From Cladorhizidae sp. MBARI D1340-BT2 (lineage: Eukaryota; Porifera; Demospongiae; Poecilosclerida; Cladorhizidae): 64,000 nucleotides of DNA. Location of the stretch: the NCBI GenBank assembly GCA_028752905.1, contig JAQNBH010000002.1, positions 15,736,890 to 15,800,889 on the forward strand. Direction: 5' to 3'. Shown piece by piece: positions 8,601-19,905 of the stretch. A model generated the notes under the pieces. It was not told the DNA's origin. It did not search any database and worked only from the letters and a program-made list of their open reading frames with translations. How positions within the stretch are numbered: the stretch's first letter is position 1; every line of letters begins with the position of its first letter. The translations under genes were made by a program, and so were the position numbers.

Positions 8601-9935
8601 TCCAAGTTCATAGCACATTTGATATCACCTCTAGCTGGAAATACACGTACATATGTCAAGGACTCTGGGCAATTTGTCAGGCGTATTCAAGATGAATGTT
8701 TGGCACAGGATGAGTGTCTTGTCAGTTTTGATGTTTCCTCTCTTTTTACCTGTTCCCATTGATGAGGCCGTGGAAGTAATTTTTGGAATGCTGACAAATG
8801 ATGAGAGCTTGCGTGAGAGGACTACCCAAGGTGCTGACAGCATTTCTGAACTGTTGGAGTTCTGCCTAAAATCCACCTACATGTACTTCAGGTATCAAGA
8901 AAAATACTACGAGCAGAAGGAGGATGCAGCAATGGGCTCTCCAGTATCTGCAGTGGTAGCCAACCTTTATATGGAATTCTTTGAGAAATTGGCACTTACA
9001 ACTGCCCCACTGGAGCCAAGGAGATATGTGGATGGCACCTTCTGCATAGTAAAGAAGGGAAGTGAGCAGGAGTTGTTGGACCATCTGAACAACATCAGTG
9101 GGACGGATCGTTGGATTGCCACCTACACAGGAAGGAAGATGGAAGTCTTATCACAACCACTTACAGAAAACCCACACACACCAACCAGTACCTTGGATAT
9201 AGATCACATCATCCTATCCATGTCAGAAGAGGAGTGGTGAAGAGCTTGTATGATCGAGCCAGGAGAGTAGTGACTGAGAAGGAGGACCTTTGGAAGGAAG
9301 AACATCATTTGAATAAGGTCTTTATAGAGAATGGTTATCCGCAAGCCTTCATCAACCTTTCGTCTGCAGATACATCTAAACGCAGAAAGGAAGATAAGTA
9401 CGCTATGAGGGGTCTAAAAAGAAGGATCTTATGGTAGTGATTCCTTATGCAGCAGGGATGAGTGAAGATATCAGGAGGGTCTGCAGGAAGTTCAACATGA
9501 AAGTCATTTTTTTAGATCGGGAAGAACTCTGAGGACACAACTGAGCAGAGTGAAGGATGTTTTACCAGCTAATATGCACTCATGTATTGTGTACCACATC
9601 CCTTGTAGCTGTAGGAAATATGTAGCTGTAGGAAATACTACATAGGGAAGATCATCAGAAGACTGGAGACCAGAGTAAAAGAACATTAAGATGCCTGTAG
9701 AAAGTGTGTTAAAGAGAAGTCAGCAATTGCTGAACATGCATTGGATAATGGACATCCTATTTTGTGGTAGGAAGCCACCATCTTGCCAGGCCAGAAGACA
9801 GAAGGAACTGCTAGTGAAGGAGGCATTGCTAACACCCAAGTGTGAGCGGTTCAATCAAGACTATGGAATGGACTGGCCTGGTTGCTGGGGAGCCGTTCTC
9901 AAGAGCCTGAACTTGAAGCCACGCCCATCATAACT
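8601..9935 (+). pseudogene. Penelope-like reverse transcriptase with GIY-YIG endonuclease, decayed
   Basis: Three frames give one protein. SKFIAHLISPLAGNT, YVKDSGQFV and LVSFDVSSLFT (to 8750) are followed by VPIDEAVEVIFGML, AAMGSPVSAVVANLYMEFFE and PRRYVDGTFCIVKKG (to about 9100). Then come TTTYRKPTHTNQYLGYRSHH and GVVKSLYDRARRVV (to about 9430). A GIY-YIG-type endonuclease remnant follows near 9583-9690: CIVYHIPCSC, YYIG and RRLETRVKEH. The C-terminus resembles the family end PGCW.AVLKSL near 9875-9910. The catalytic YVDD is YVDG (Gly codon 9034-9036). Frameshifts lie near 8750 and 9105, stops follow near 9530 and 9690, and a 17-bp tandem duplication (9604-9620 and 9621-9637) breaks the endonuclease. 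Reverse transcriptase plus GIY-YIG identifies Penelope-like elements; the copy must be inactive. Confidence 0.85.
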
Positions 9936-9957
9936 ATTCTATATTTATTCTTCTTCT

Positions 9958-10388
<431 letters not shown>

Positions 10389-10389
10389 T

Positions 10390-10519
10390 TATTTTTTCCA
10401 CACCTGGTTCATGTGCACGTGTGTCGAGGGTGTGATTTTGTAGCAGCATGACTGGACTGGTGGTTAGCTAGCTACTAGTATATATATAGCAGGCTCATGC
10501 GAGTATTAGTGTCTCATTG
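10390..10519 (+). repeat. Downstream direct repeat flanking Penelope-like element
   Basis: Partner of 8472-8600: TATTTTTTCCACACCTGGTTC, CACGTGTGTCGAGGGTGTG, TAGCTAGCTAC and GCTCATGCGAGTATTAG. Here it is followed directly by the CTGATGA module, as expected of a complete terminal unit. It could instead be the start of a second, deleted element. Confidence 0.55.
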
Positions 10520-10600
10520 CTGATGAAGGCTACAGCATCTAGTCGAAACATCGAGAGAATATACAATTTCAAGTAGATTATTGAAAGGGTTATTTTGATA
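10520..10600 (+). repeat. Dispersed module with hammerhead-like core, Penelope-linked
   Basis: CTGATGAAGGCTACAGCAT, CTAGTCGAAACATCGAGAG, then CAATTTCAAGTAGATTATTG. The order CTGATGA - short hairpin - GAAAC is that of a hammerhead ribozyme core, and Penelope-like elements are known to carry such ribozymes in their terminal repeats. One extra A follows CTGATGA, and helix III and the cleavage site cannot be assigned by eye, so activity is uncertain. Confidence 0.45.
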
Positions 10601-10780
10601 TTTATTTATTTATATATTTATATATAATTATATATATATATTTATTTATTTATTATTATTATTTTTGTTTTTGTTTTTATTTTTTATTTTATTTTTTTGT
10701 TTGTTTTGTTTGTTTGTTTTGTTGGTTTATTTTTTAATATTTTTATTATACAATTAATGAATAAATAGATTAATAAATGG
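10601..10780. repeat. T/A-rich simple repeats
   Basis: TTTA, TATA, TTTTG and TTTGT runs. On the minus strand these would form the A-rich tail of the retroelement fragment at 10784-11190. Confidence 0.7.
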
Positions 10781-10783
10781 CAG

Positions 10784-11190
10784 TCACTCCCTAAGGCCCC
10801 CCAAGATCGAAGCAGCATTCCCACGCTGTACTGCCATCGATAAGCGCTGCAGGAGGTAAGCGGTAGCATGGCTGTTACCTGTCTCTCTCCTCAGACGTTT
10901 CCCAAGATCTTTAAGGAGTAGGAGAGACTTGGGCCCGATTGCTCCTGATGTTTCAATGGCTATAGGCACCAAGAGGTGGGTGGTGGGGAGAGCACTGTAT
11001 TTGCTGCACTTCCTTTCTTCAGCCATTGCTGCTACCTCTCCAGCAGCCACAGTAGCCCGACTCAAATAGGAAGGGGCAAAAGTGTCCGGACATGTGGCAT
11101 CCCACACCAACACCTTTCCACATCTCCATGGTACTATTGTAACCCCATCAGGTCTTTTCCCATCCGATCTCAGCAGGCCTGGAGGTTCTA
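10784..11190 (-). pseudogene. C-terminal tail of retrotransposon with restriction-like endonuclease
   Basis: On the minus strand the frame reads GKRPDGVTIVPWRCGK, VLVWDATCPDTFAPS, then PIAIETSGAIGPKSLLLLKD and LLQRLSMAVQRGNAASILG. The RPDG followed by VWD pattern suggests a PD-(D/E)XK-type endonuclease, as at the C-terminus of some animal non-LTR retroelements. Only this 3' piece is present, and it is followed (minus direction) by AAAT-rich simple repeats. The exact clade is not identified. Confidence 0.55.
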
Positions 11191-11195
11191 ATCGA

Positions 11196-11545
<350 letters not shown>

Positions 11546-11666
11546 ATTGATGGACATCATTTAGATTGTACCTATACATGTATATACCTTTTTATGGTAG
11601 AAAAAGGTGTCCATAAACAAACAAACAAACTAATGTACTAATAACATAAAACAATATGATGAGGTG

Positions 11667-11858
11667 TCAGATGCCTGTGCTGCCCAGTACAGACGTGCAG
11701 TTCCCCCGCTGGACTGCCACAGATAGTCTCTGGAGCAGGTACTCTGTCGATTTGGGCTCGCCCGACTCTGTTTTAATTCGGTATCCGAGCTCCTTCAAAA
11801 AGGCCAGTGACTTCGGGCCAATTGCCCCCAAGGTCTCAATGGCTATGGGCGAGAACAC
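11667..11858 (-). pseudogene. Second antisense copy of the retrotransposon tail
   Basis: The minus strand reads PIAIETLGAIGPKSLAFLKE and LLQRLSVAVQRGNCTSVLG. It is clearly homologous to, but diverged from, the protein at 10784-11190. It covers only the last ~60 codons and stops shortly before GTTTGTTTGTTT sequence. Confidence 0.55.
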
Positions 11859-12418
11859 GTATGTATTATTTATTATATTCTTTATATATATATGTTTGTT
11901 AATCCTAGTTGTTATTCTATTGTTATTCTATTTATATTGTGTTGTTATCGAGCAGCCTCCCCTTGACGAGCTACTCAGGGTAACTCCAGAGCTAAGCAAC
12001 CCCTTACCTGCTCCTCTTAGCTGTAGTTAGTATACGCAAATGCCCAGTGTATGTACACGCAGACACATGTAGTAATGTATAAGGGGGTTTCCCTGGTTTT
12101 GTGGAAGGAAGGTGTGTGCTGTTAACTATCCTAACAAGTGTCAACTTTTGCGGAAACCAACTGATCGCTTCATGGTACAAAAAACTGCTCGCTGACTAGG
12201 CTCAGCTAGACTTAGTGTTGCACACTTGTGTTTATTGTAGTGATGACCTTTTCCTGATATTTGACTAAAATTAAAGGGGGGGGGGAGCAGTAGATGGATA
12301 CGATACGTGGAGATTGAAATCATAAAGATTTAATTTCAAGGAATTTTTGTGTGTGTATGTGGGAGGGGGGGGGGGGATATGCCATTTTGAAGTAAGGGAC
12401 AAACCAATATAGGTATGT
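11859..12418. other. Intron 1 sequence, nothing recognised
   Basis: Mixed AT-rich sequence with two short poly(dG) runs (near 12278 and 12365). No supported gene. Confidence 0.45.
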
Positions 12419-12766
12419 GAGGGGTCAATGTTCCATATTCGAGATAATGTGAGGGGTCAATGTTCCATATTCGTGATACATGTGAGGGGTCGATGTTCCA
12501 TATTCGAGATACATGTGAGGGGTCAATGTTCCATATTCGAGATACATGTGAGGGGTCGATGTTCCATATTCGAGATACATGTGAGGGGTCAATGTTCCAT
12601 ATTTGACATGTGAGGGGTCAATGTTCCATATTCAAGATACATGTGAGGGGTCAATGTTCCATATTCGACATGTGAGGGGTCAATGTTCCATATTCGACAT
12701 GTGAGGGGTCAATGTTCCATATTCGAGATACATGTGAGGGGTCAATGTTCAATATTCGCGATGTAT
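12419..12766 (+). repeat. 33-bp minisatellite GTGAGGGGTCAATGTTCCAT
   Basis: About 11 units of GTGAGGGGTCAATGTTCCAT followed by ATTCGAGATACAT. Several units lack the GAGATACAT part (near 12600, 12665 and 12695). The unit is a multiple of three, which explains the open frame RGQCSIFEIHV. Confidence 0.9.
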
Positions 12767-12799
12767 AGACGATGGGGAGCGAGAACTTTGCCCAGGTTT

Positions 12800-13520
12800 A
12801 AAGCCAGGATAGGGCTAGGGCTAGGGCTAGCTTTCACCAGCCAGAGGTAGGGCAAGCAGTTTCCCCTTGCCATGGTCAGTAGTCACCCATAGGTTTATGG
12901 CCAGGGCTAGGGCTAGCACCGGGCCATGGCTGGCAATCACTCCTTGGGTTAGGGCTAGAACTAAGATTCATACAGGGCTACATAGGTCTCCAAGCACTGG
13001 CTCCTGGGTTAGGGTAGGGCTAGGGCTCATAGCACTGGCTCCTGTGGTTAGGGTAGGGCTAGGGCTACATAGCACTGGCTCCTGTGGTTAGGGTAGGGCT
13101 AGGGATCATAGCACTGGCTCCTGTGGTTAGGGTAGGGCTAGGATCTAGGATTAGGGCTAGGCTGTATCACTCGCCTCTAGGGTTAGGTAGAACAACACAG
13201 GGTGACCCATAGAATACGAACCAGTGCTAGGGCTAGCATTCCCCTCTAGGGCTAGGGCTGACATTCCCCTCTAGGGCTAGGGCTAGCATTCCCCTCTAGG
13301 GCTAGGGCTAGCATTCCCCTCTAGGGCTAGGGCTAGCATTCCCCTCTAGGGCAAGGGCTAGCATTCCCCTCTAGGGCTAGGGCTAGCATTCCCCTCTAGG
13401 GCTAGGGCTGGAATTCCCCTCTAGGGCTAGGGCTGACATTCCCCTCTAGGGCTAGGGCTGGCATTCCTCTCTAGGGCTAGGGCTAGCATTCCCCTCTAGG
13501 GCAAGGGCTAAGACCTGCCT
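12800..13520 (+). repeat. Degenerate CTAGGG/TTAGGG-rich minisatellite
   Basis: The left part has GGGTTAGGGTAGGGCTAGGG with CACTGGCTCCTGTGG spacers (period about 53 bp). From 13225 there is a cleaner 25-bp unit CTAGGGCTAGGGCTAGCATT plus CCCCT, about 11 copies. It resembles variant telomeric repeat but is a longer-period intronic minisatellite. Confidence 0.85.
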
Positions 13521-13585
13521 TAACCATACGTCGTTTCTGAAAATAGAGCATCTGGTGACATCACTTACCATATCACTATTTTTAG

Positions 13586-13896
13586 GCCTGCAATTCATCG
13601 AAGAAAACTTTGGCGCGCAAGCCAGACCACATGTTGCCTGGCAGATTGATCCCTTCGGCCATTCCTCTGTCCAGGCGGCTCTCTTTGCACAGATGGGTTT
13701 TGATGGTCTGTTTTTTTGGCGGCACGACTATGCGGACCACAAAATCAGGTTAAACCAGTCCACGCTTGAAATGCTGTGGCAGCCGAGTCGGAGCCTTGGA
13801 CAAGATGGAGATCTGTTCACAGGCCTGTTCTATGATGGCTATGGTCAGCCCCGTGGGTTCTGCTTCGATATGGTCTGCCAGGATGACCTCATACAG
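13586..13896 (+). CDS. MAN2B1-like: Lysosomal alpha-mannosidase, exon 2 of 9 in window
   Basis: Catalytic core exon, entered in phase 1 after TTTTTAG and left in phase 0 before GTACAGGTG. It encodes GLQFIEENFG, then RPHVAWQIDPFGHSSVQA, ALFAQMGFDGLFFWRHDYA and LFTGLFYDGYGQPRGFCFD. The Asp in QIDPFGHS (codon 13648-13650) matches the family's catalytic nucleophile, which is also a zinc ligand. The exon is 311 bp, the longest in the window, and is intact. FFWRHDYADHK differs from the more usual FFGR.DY.DK. The GTACAGGTGTG donor is followed by an imperfect copy (CTTACAGGTACAGGTGTG, about 13912), giving a nearby decoy donor. Intron 1 before it is 13.3 kb. Confidence 0.95.
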
Positions 13897-14042
13897 GTAC
13901 AGGTGTGACCTCTTACAGGTACAGGTGTGGCAGTGCATGTTAATTAAAATTAATAATGAATTAACAAAACAATCGAAAGCTGCTTTTTTGGTTGGGCAGA
14001 ACAATGTTTAAAATCATCCAACCATCTCCAATCTATTAATTC

Positions 14043-14072
14043 ATGTCTCTCTCTCTCTCTCTCTATCTATCG

Positions 14073-14163
<91 letters not shown>

Positions 14164-14255
14164 AATCAATCAATCAATCAAGTATCTATCTATCTGTCTA
14201 TCTATCTATCTATCTATCTATCTATCAATCAATCAATCAAGTATCTATCTATCTG

Positions 14256-14337
<82 letters not shown>

Positions 14338-14382
14338 AATCAATCAATCAATCAAGTATCTATCTATCTATCTATCTATCTG

Positions 14383-14416
<34 letters not shown>

Positions 14417-14435
14417 AATCAATCAATCAATCAAG

Positions 14436-14479
<44 letters not shown>

Positions 14480-14521
14480 AATCAATCAATCAAGTATCTA
14501 TCTATCAATCAATCAATCAAG

Positions 14522-14565
<44 letters not shown>

Positions 14566-14598
14566 AATCAATCAATCAAGTATCTATCTATCTATCTG

Positions 14599-14676
<78 letters not shown>

Positions 14677-14691
14677 AATCAATCAATCAAG

Positions 14692-14723
<32 letters not shown>

Positions 14724-14790
14724 AATCAATCAATCAAGTATCTATCTATCTATCTATCTATCTGTCTATCTGTGTGTGTGTGTGTGTGTG

Positions 14791-14889
<99 letters not shown>

Positions 14890-14990
14890 GTGTGTGTGTT
14901 GATCTATCATCTACCCCTCATCCATGTATGTATCTACGTATCTCTTATCTATCTATGTATCTATTATCTATCTGTCTATCTATCTATCCA
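14043..14990 (+). repeat. (CTAT)n/(TCTG)n/(CAAT)n compound microsatellite
   Basis: CTAT tracts are punctuated about nine times by TCAATCAATCAATCAAGTAT blocks, so blocks of 60-190 bp repeat as larger units. A GTGTGT stretch and a pure TCTG tract follow at 14771-14900. The long Ser/Ile/Tyr/Leu frame is a repeat artefact. Confidence 0.95.
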
Positions 14991-14999
14991 TCTGCTAAA

Positions 15000-15768
15000 A
15001 AAAGGTTTTTAAAATTTGAGTTGGTACATCATTAATGATGAGCGTGTATAATTATATCGTAAGTTCCAGCACAGTGAAGTATGTAGTGTTGAAGCACTTT
15101 CCCCTATCATTCTAGCTTCCTTATAAGGGAAAACAAGAATGAGTCGAGTGACTCAAACTATATATGGATGCACGTAGTCCCTAGCAAGCTGATGGCATTA
15201 GGTAGCAACATGCATTGATATGCACTCGGGTCAAATGTGGTTGCTAGGTAACCGACTGCATCACAACAGCCTGCAAGCTTGACTCATTAAGTAACGAATT
15301 ATTCATGAGAGTGCTTACCCCCAGGAAACGTTTACATCAACACTCTGAGAGACAGAAGGGACCAGAAGGAAGTTGCCATATTTATTCTTGGTTCAACATT
15401 CTTGGTACAATGTCAAGCCATGTTTTGCTAGTGCTCGTGCTCTTCCATCCCCCCCCATCCCCCCACTCTCCCTTTCCACAGCCAGGAAACCATCACACCG
15501 ACATGTTTTTAATATTTTATTTAAAAAAAAAATTGGTGAATAAAATTATTGTTCTATTTAAACAATGGTGTAGTAGTAGGAAATTGTTCCTCATTCTCGA
15601 TACAGAAGTGGTGGGCTTTATAAAGATTGTGTTTCTCCATGTCCACCTACCAACCGAACTCATGTACGTAGACACTTCATACATGGGTACTAACTCCCAA
15701 ATCTTCCCTGACAGTGCCCGATGTTTCCCTCTGTCTTTGCCCTGATGGTAGATTCAATAATAATAATA
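15000..15768. other. Intron 2 sequence, no gene recognised
   Basis: Mostly unique sequence. An open frame over 15305-15745 has no recognisable domain and lies in the intron, so I do not call it a gene. Confidence 0.45.
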
Positions 15769-15776
15769 TAAAAAAA

Positions 15777-15878
<102 letters not shown>

Positions 15879-16065
15879 CCTGTTTATCATGTGTAATAAA
15901 ATTTACCAATAATAATGATGATGACAACAACAATAATAATAGTAACAACAACTCATGCCTAAGCCTTCCTAGATGAAAAGGTAATTTGACCTGAAGGGTG
16001 GTCGCTGCTGTTATCACTACCAAGCCACTCTGACTGCGGTGGGACAAGAAGTTGATGGAGCTTCT

Positions 16066-16990
16066 GCTGGACATAGTAGCCTTGTATGAACACACACTGC
16101 TATGGGTGGAGCTTCTGCTAGTAGCCTTGTATGAACATAGCATACATACACTGCTATGGGTGGAGCTTCTGCTAGTGTATGAACATAGCATACATACACT
16201 GCTATGGGTGGAGCCTCTGCTAGTGTCCTTGTATGAACATAGCATACACACACTGCTATGGGTGGAGCTTCTGCTAGTGTATGAACATAGCATACATACA
16301 CTGCTATGGGTGGAGCTTCTGCTAGTAGCCTTGTATGAACATAGCATACATACACTGCTATGGGTGGAGCTTCTGCTAGTGTCCTTGTATGAACATAGCA
16401 TACATACACTGCTATGGGTGGAGCTTCTGCTAGTAGCCTTGTATGAACATAGCATACATGCACTGCTATGGGTGGAGCTTCTGCTAGTGTCCTTGTATGA
16501 ACATAGCATACATGCACTGCTATGGGTGGAGCTTCTGCTAGTGTCCTTGTATGAACATAGCATACATACACTGCTATGGGTGTAGCTTCTGCTAGTGTCC
16601 TTGTATGAACATAGCATACATACACTGCTATGGGTGGAGCTTCTGCTAGTGTCCTTGTATGAACATAGCATACATACACTGCTATGGGTGGAGCTTCTGC
16701 TAGTGTCCTTGTATGAACATAACATACACAGACTGCTATGGGTGGAGCTTCTGCTAGTGTCCTTGTATGAACATAACATACATACACTGCTATGGGTGGA
16801 GCTTCTGCTAGTGTATGAACATAGCATACACACACTGCTATGGGTGGAGCTTCTGCTAGTGTATGAACATAGCATACACACACTGCTATGGGTGGAGCTT
16901 CTGCTAGTGTATGAACATAGCATACACACACTGCTATGGGTGGAGCTTCTGCTGGACATAGTGGCCTTGTATGAACATAGCAGCATACAT
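16066..16990 (+). repeat. 54/48-bp minisatellite GGTGGAGCTTCTGCTAGTGT
   Basis: About 17 units of GCTATGGGTGGAGCTTCTGC, TAGTGTCCTTGTATGAACAT, AGCATACATACACT; shorter units lack the CCTTGT hexamer. First and last units contain GCTGGACATAGT, so the array ends are alike. Both unit lengths are multiples of three, hence long open frames on both strands that are not genes. Confidence 0.93.
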
Positions 16991-17146
16991 ACACTCTAAC
17001 TTATTCATGGTGGGTATGGTTCCTTAATTAATGGGTGCAAGTTTGTCCCAAATTACCTTTTCATCTAGGGCATGAGTTGTTGTTGTTTTTGTCATCATTA
17101 TTATTGGTAAATTTTATTACACATGATAAACAGGCAATATCAGGTT

Positions 17147-17286
<140 letters not shown>

Positions 17287-17307
17287 ACCTCCCCCCTTTT
17301 CATTTAG

Positions 17308-17496
17308 GATGATGCTAATATTTATGGCTTCAATGTTGAGGAAGAAGTAGACCTCTTCATCAAGGGCATCGATGAGAGGGCAAAGGTGTTTGCGACCAAC
17401 CATATCATGCTCACGTTTGGCTCTGACTTCCAGTACCAGAATGCTCGGCTAAACTTTGACAATATGGACAAGCTCATGAAGTATACTATGATGAAG
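17308..17496 (+). CDS. MAN2B1-like: Lysosomal alpha-mannosidase, exon 3 of 9 in window
   Basis: Exon of 63 codons, phase 0 at both ends, between CCCCTTTTCATTTAG and GTACATACA. It encodes DDANIYGFNVEEEVDLFIKG, then ATNHIMLTFGSDFQYQNARL and MDKLMKYTMMK. TFGSDFQY is the conserved GSDF.Y segment of lysosomal mannosidases, close to the active site. Only 22 bp separate the acceptor from the end of the foldback-like element, so the branch point must lie within or at the edge of the TTA repeat. Confidence 0.95.
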
Positions 17497-17529
17497 GTAC
17501 ATACAATCATATCTCAGTGGTATGGATGC

Positions 17530-17785
17530 ATTTATTGTTTATCTATCTATCTATCTATCTACCCATCATCTATCTATCCATCATTTAGCTATTATCTATC
17601 TATCTGTCTGTCTATCTATCTATCTATCTATCTATCTACCTATCTATCTAACAATTATCTATCTATATATCTAACAATTATCTATCTATTATCTATCTAT
17701 CTATCTAGCTATCTATTATCTATCTATCATCTATCTAATCTAATCTAATCTAATCTATATATCTATCTATCTTATCTACTTATCT
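17530..17785 (+). repeat. (CTAT)n microsatellite
   Basis: Interrupted CTAT and ATCTAATCTAATC repeats just downstream of the exon 3 donor. Confidence 0.9.
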
Positions 17786-18199
17786 AAGAGTCACACAATA
17801 AGAAAACTATGGATTATAACTGAGTTCATCACCAGTAACACATGCCTTAATTTTTTTTATTTGTTGACCTATATACCACTTTTCAGTATTGGAGATTATC
17901 CTCTCCAACGATGTATACCTACATACATATAATGTATACCTACATACATATAATGTGGATAATGTAGGCTAATGTAGGCAATTTATGATGTCAAGTTTTA
18001 TATCAGCTACATACGGTAGATGTTGGCTCTTGGGGATAATTAAAAGTTGAAATTAAAAATTAATAAAAAAATTAATAGATAAGTAATAAGTATAAGTATA
18101 AGTACAAGTAATAAGTAAGTAATAAGTAAAACACCTTTTTTTCTTATCTGAAATGAATCCTTTATTTTCAACGAACTCTCAGAGTTGACAACGAAATTG
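17786..18199. other. Intron 3 sequence, nothing recognised
   Basis: AT-rich, with a short duplication of ACCTACATACATATAATGT (17928-17960) and AAGTATAAGTA runs. No gene. Confidence 0.5.
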
Positions 18200-18338
18200 C
18201 GATGACCTTCTTAATAGTCAACTTGAAATTTAATCTCTCGATGTTTCGACTAGATGCTCTAGCCTATGAAGGCTGGAGCATCTAGTTGAAATGTGGAGAG
18301 AGTGAAATTCAAGTTGATTATTGAGAGGGTCGTTGTGA
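18200..18338. repeat. Palindromic pair of dispersed modules
   Basis: The left arm (about 18202-18263: TAGTCAACTTGAAATTTAAT, CTCTCGATGTTTCGACTAGA, TGCTCTAGCC) is the reverse complement of the right arm (18270-18333: GGCTGGAGCATCTAGTTGAA, GAGAGAGTGAAATTCAAGTT, GATTATTGAGAGGGTC). Only TATGAA lies between. Each arm is one copy of the module at 22699, so this is a head-to-head fusion with a fold-back hairpin of about 60 bp. Confidence 0.8.
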
Positions 18339-18534
18339 TTCCTTGATGCCCTTAAAAATAATCTTCGTAAGTTCCTGGAAAAGGGTATGTAGAACTCTGG
18401 GCGCGGCACACACTGGCGTGGTGATGGTGAGACAGATACGTTTAAAACAGCAACAAGAACCTTGTTAGTGCTCATGGCTGAGTGTGTGTCATTGAAGAAC
18501 CTTCTTTACTTTTAACGGTTTTTATTTCCCGTAG

Positions 18535-18667
18535 AATTCCAGCCTGGACATCTTCTACAGCACTCCGTCCCGCTATCTCTCTGCACTGCACAAAGCTGGT
18601 CGAGAGTGGACCACCAAATCTGATGACTTCTTTCCCTATGCCAACGATCCTTATAGCTACTGGACAG
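18535..18667 (+). CDS. MAN2B1-like: Lysosomal alpha-mannosidase, exon 4 of 9 in window
   Basis: Entered in phase 0 after TTCCCGTAG, ending TGGACAG before GTTCGG in phase 1. It encodes NSSLDIFYSTPSRYLSALHK, then TTKSDDFFPYANDPYSYWTG. The DDFFPYA segment (Asp codons 18622-18627) is the region where the family's acid/base Asp is placed; YWTG continues as YFTSRP in the next exon, another hallmark. NSS is a potential N-glycosylation site. The donor GTTCGG is a weak match to consensus, and a CA/GCATGC-rich repeat begins about ten bases after it. Confidence 0.93.
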
Positions 18668-18677
18668 GTTCGGTCGC

Positions 18678-19142
18678 TATGCAATACACACGCATGCACG
18701 CACTTGCACATACACACGTGCACACGCACACATGCATGCATGCACGCACACATGCACACACACATGCATGCACGCACACATGCACACACACATGCATGCA
18801 CACACATACACACATGCACACACATGCATGCATGCACACACACATACACACATGCACACACATGCATGCACACACCCACATACACATACACATGCATGCA
18901 CACACATGCACACACATGCATGCACATACACACACATCATGCATGCATGTACACACAGTGCACGCACATTATGCATGCACACACACACAGGTACACACAC
19001 ATGCATGCACGCACACGCTTGCACACGCACACACATATATGCACACACACATGCATGCATGCACATTTATGCACACCACGATCGTGCTCACACACACACA
19101 CACACTCACACACACACACACTCACACACACACACACACGTG
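18678..19142 (+). repeat. CA/GCATGC-rich alternating purine-pyrimidine tract
   Basis: About 465 bp of ACACACATGCATGCAC-type sequence, nearly all alternating purine-pyrimidine and therefore prone to left-handed (Z) DNA. His/Thr/Met frames on + and Cys/Val/Met frames on - are translation artefacts. Confidence 0.92.
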
Positions 19143-19655
19143 CACTAGCGGTTATTTATTTCACTCTTAACCCTTCCACCGCTGGATTTACACAGCACTT
19201 TTTAAAAATAGTGACGTTATTTTACATAATATTTTATATTCAACCAGGAGTGCACAAATGTCCCTAGCAACCATGGTTGATGTTATAGCATTGGTGTTGA
19301 CAAACATTGTGGTCAACTGTAGGTTGCCTAGCAACTGACCACATACGATGAATATCATTATAACATCTGATTGTTTGTTTTGATTGTATTTTTAGGCAGA
19401 ATATGGACAGAGATTACATCATGATGTAAATATAATAAAATGACAGTGTCATATTTTACTAGGGCAGATAATTAGAAACCATAGCTAACTAACTACCTAC
19501 TAGCTTTATATTATTATAGCTATATAGATGGAGAGCTAGTACCCGCGAAGTACCCAGGTAAATGCTATTTTTTATACAAGTCAGAAAAAAAGCAGTAATG
19601 CTAAAGGATCTTACATGTATGGCTATTTATTTTCCTGGGACATCTTGTTCCTGTT
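19143..19655. other. Intron 4 sequence, nothing recognised
   Basis: AT-rich intronic sequence; no supported feature. Confidence 0.45.
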
Positions 19656-19659
19656 CTTC

Positions 19660-19905
19660 ACCATCGTCAGTCTCAAGACCTGGATCCCTACGCAAATCAG
19701 CGCTACTATCTCTGGACTGGCAAAAAAAGGTTCTGAATCTACGATGTCATTCAGAGTTGCTAGCTCTTCAGGATCTCTAGTCTGTTCTCCGTGGTAGGCC
19801 CTTCTCCTTCCTCATCACTGCTTTCAACCTCAGACAGACCGAATTCGTCGTCATCCAGCATTGCCAAAACATCGTCCAATTTAGTCTAGAAGCCATTTTT
19901 TAATC
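19660..19905 (-). pseudogene. Acidic N-terminal fragment, possibly piggyBac-like transposase
   Basis: The minus strand gives MASRLN at about 19900 and, one frame over, DDVLAMLDDDEFGLSEVESS and DEEGEGPTTENRLEI. Further acidic residues (LETDDGEEQEQD) occur toward 19660 in another frame. A very acidic Asp/Glu/Ser N-terminus is common in piggyBac-type transposases, but no catalytic domain is present here. The identification is weak; it may be a fragment of any acidic protein or a chance frame. Confidence 0.25.

Noticed and set aside
14043..15035. 330-codon Ser/Leu/Tyr frame
   Set aside because: Tetranucleotide repeat; 4-bp units rotate through frames without stops.
15305..15745. 146-codon frame as a small gene in intron 2
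   Set aside because: No recognisable domain, low-complexity stretches (poly-C, poly-A), and no splice or promoter support.
18657..19170. Cys/Val/Met-rich and His/Thr-rich frames resembling metallothionein-like proteins
   Set aside because: They are CA/GCATGC simple repeat read in different frames on both strands.
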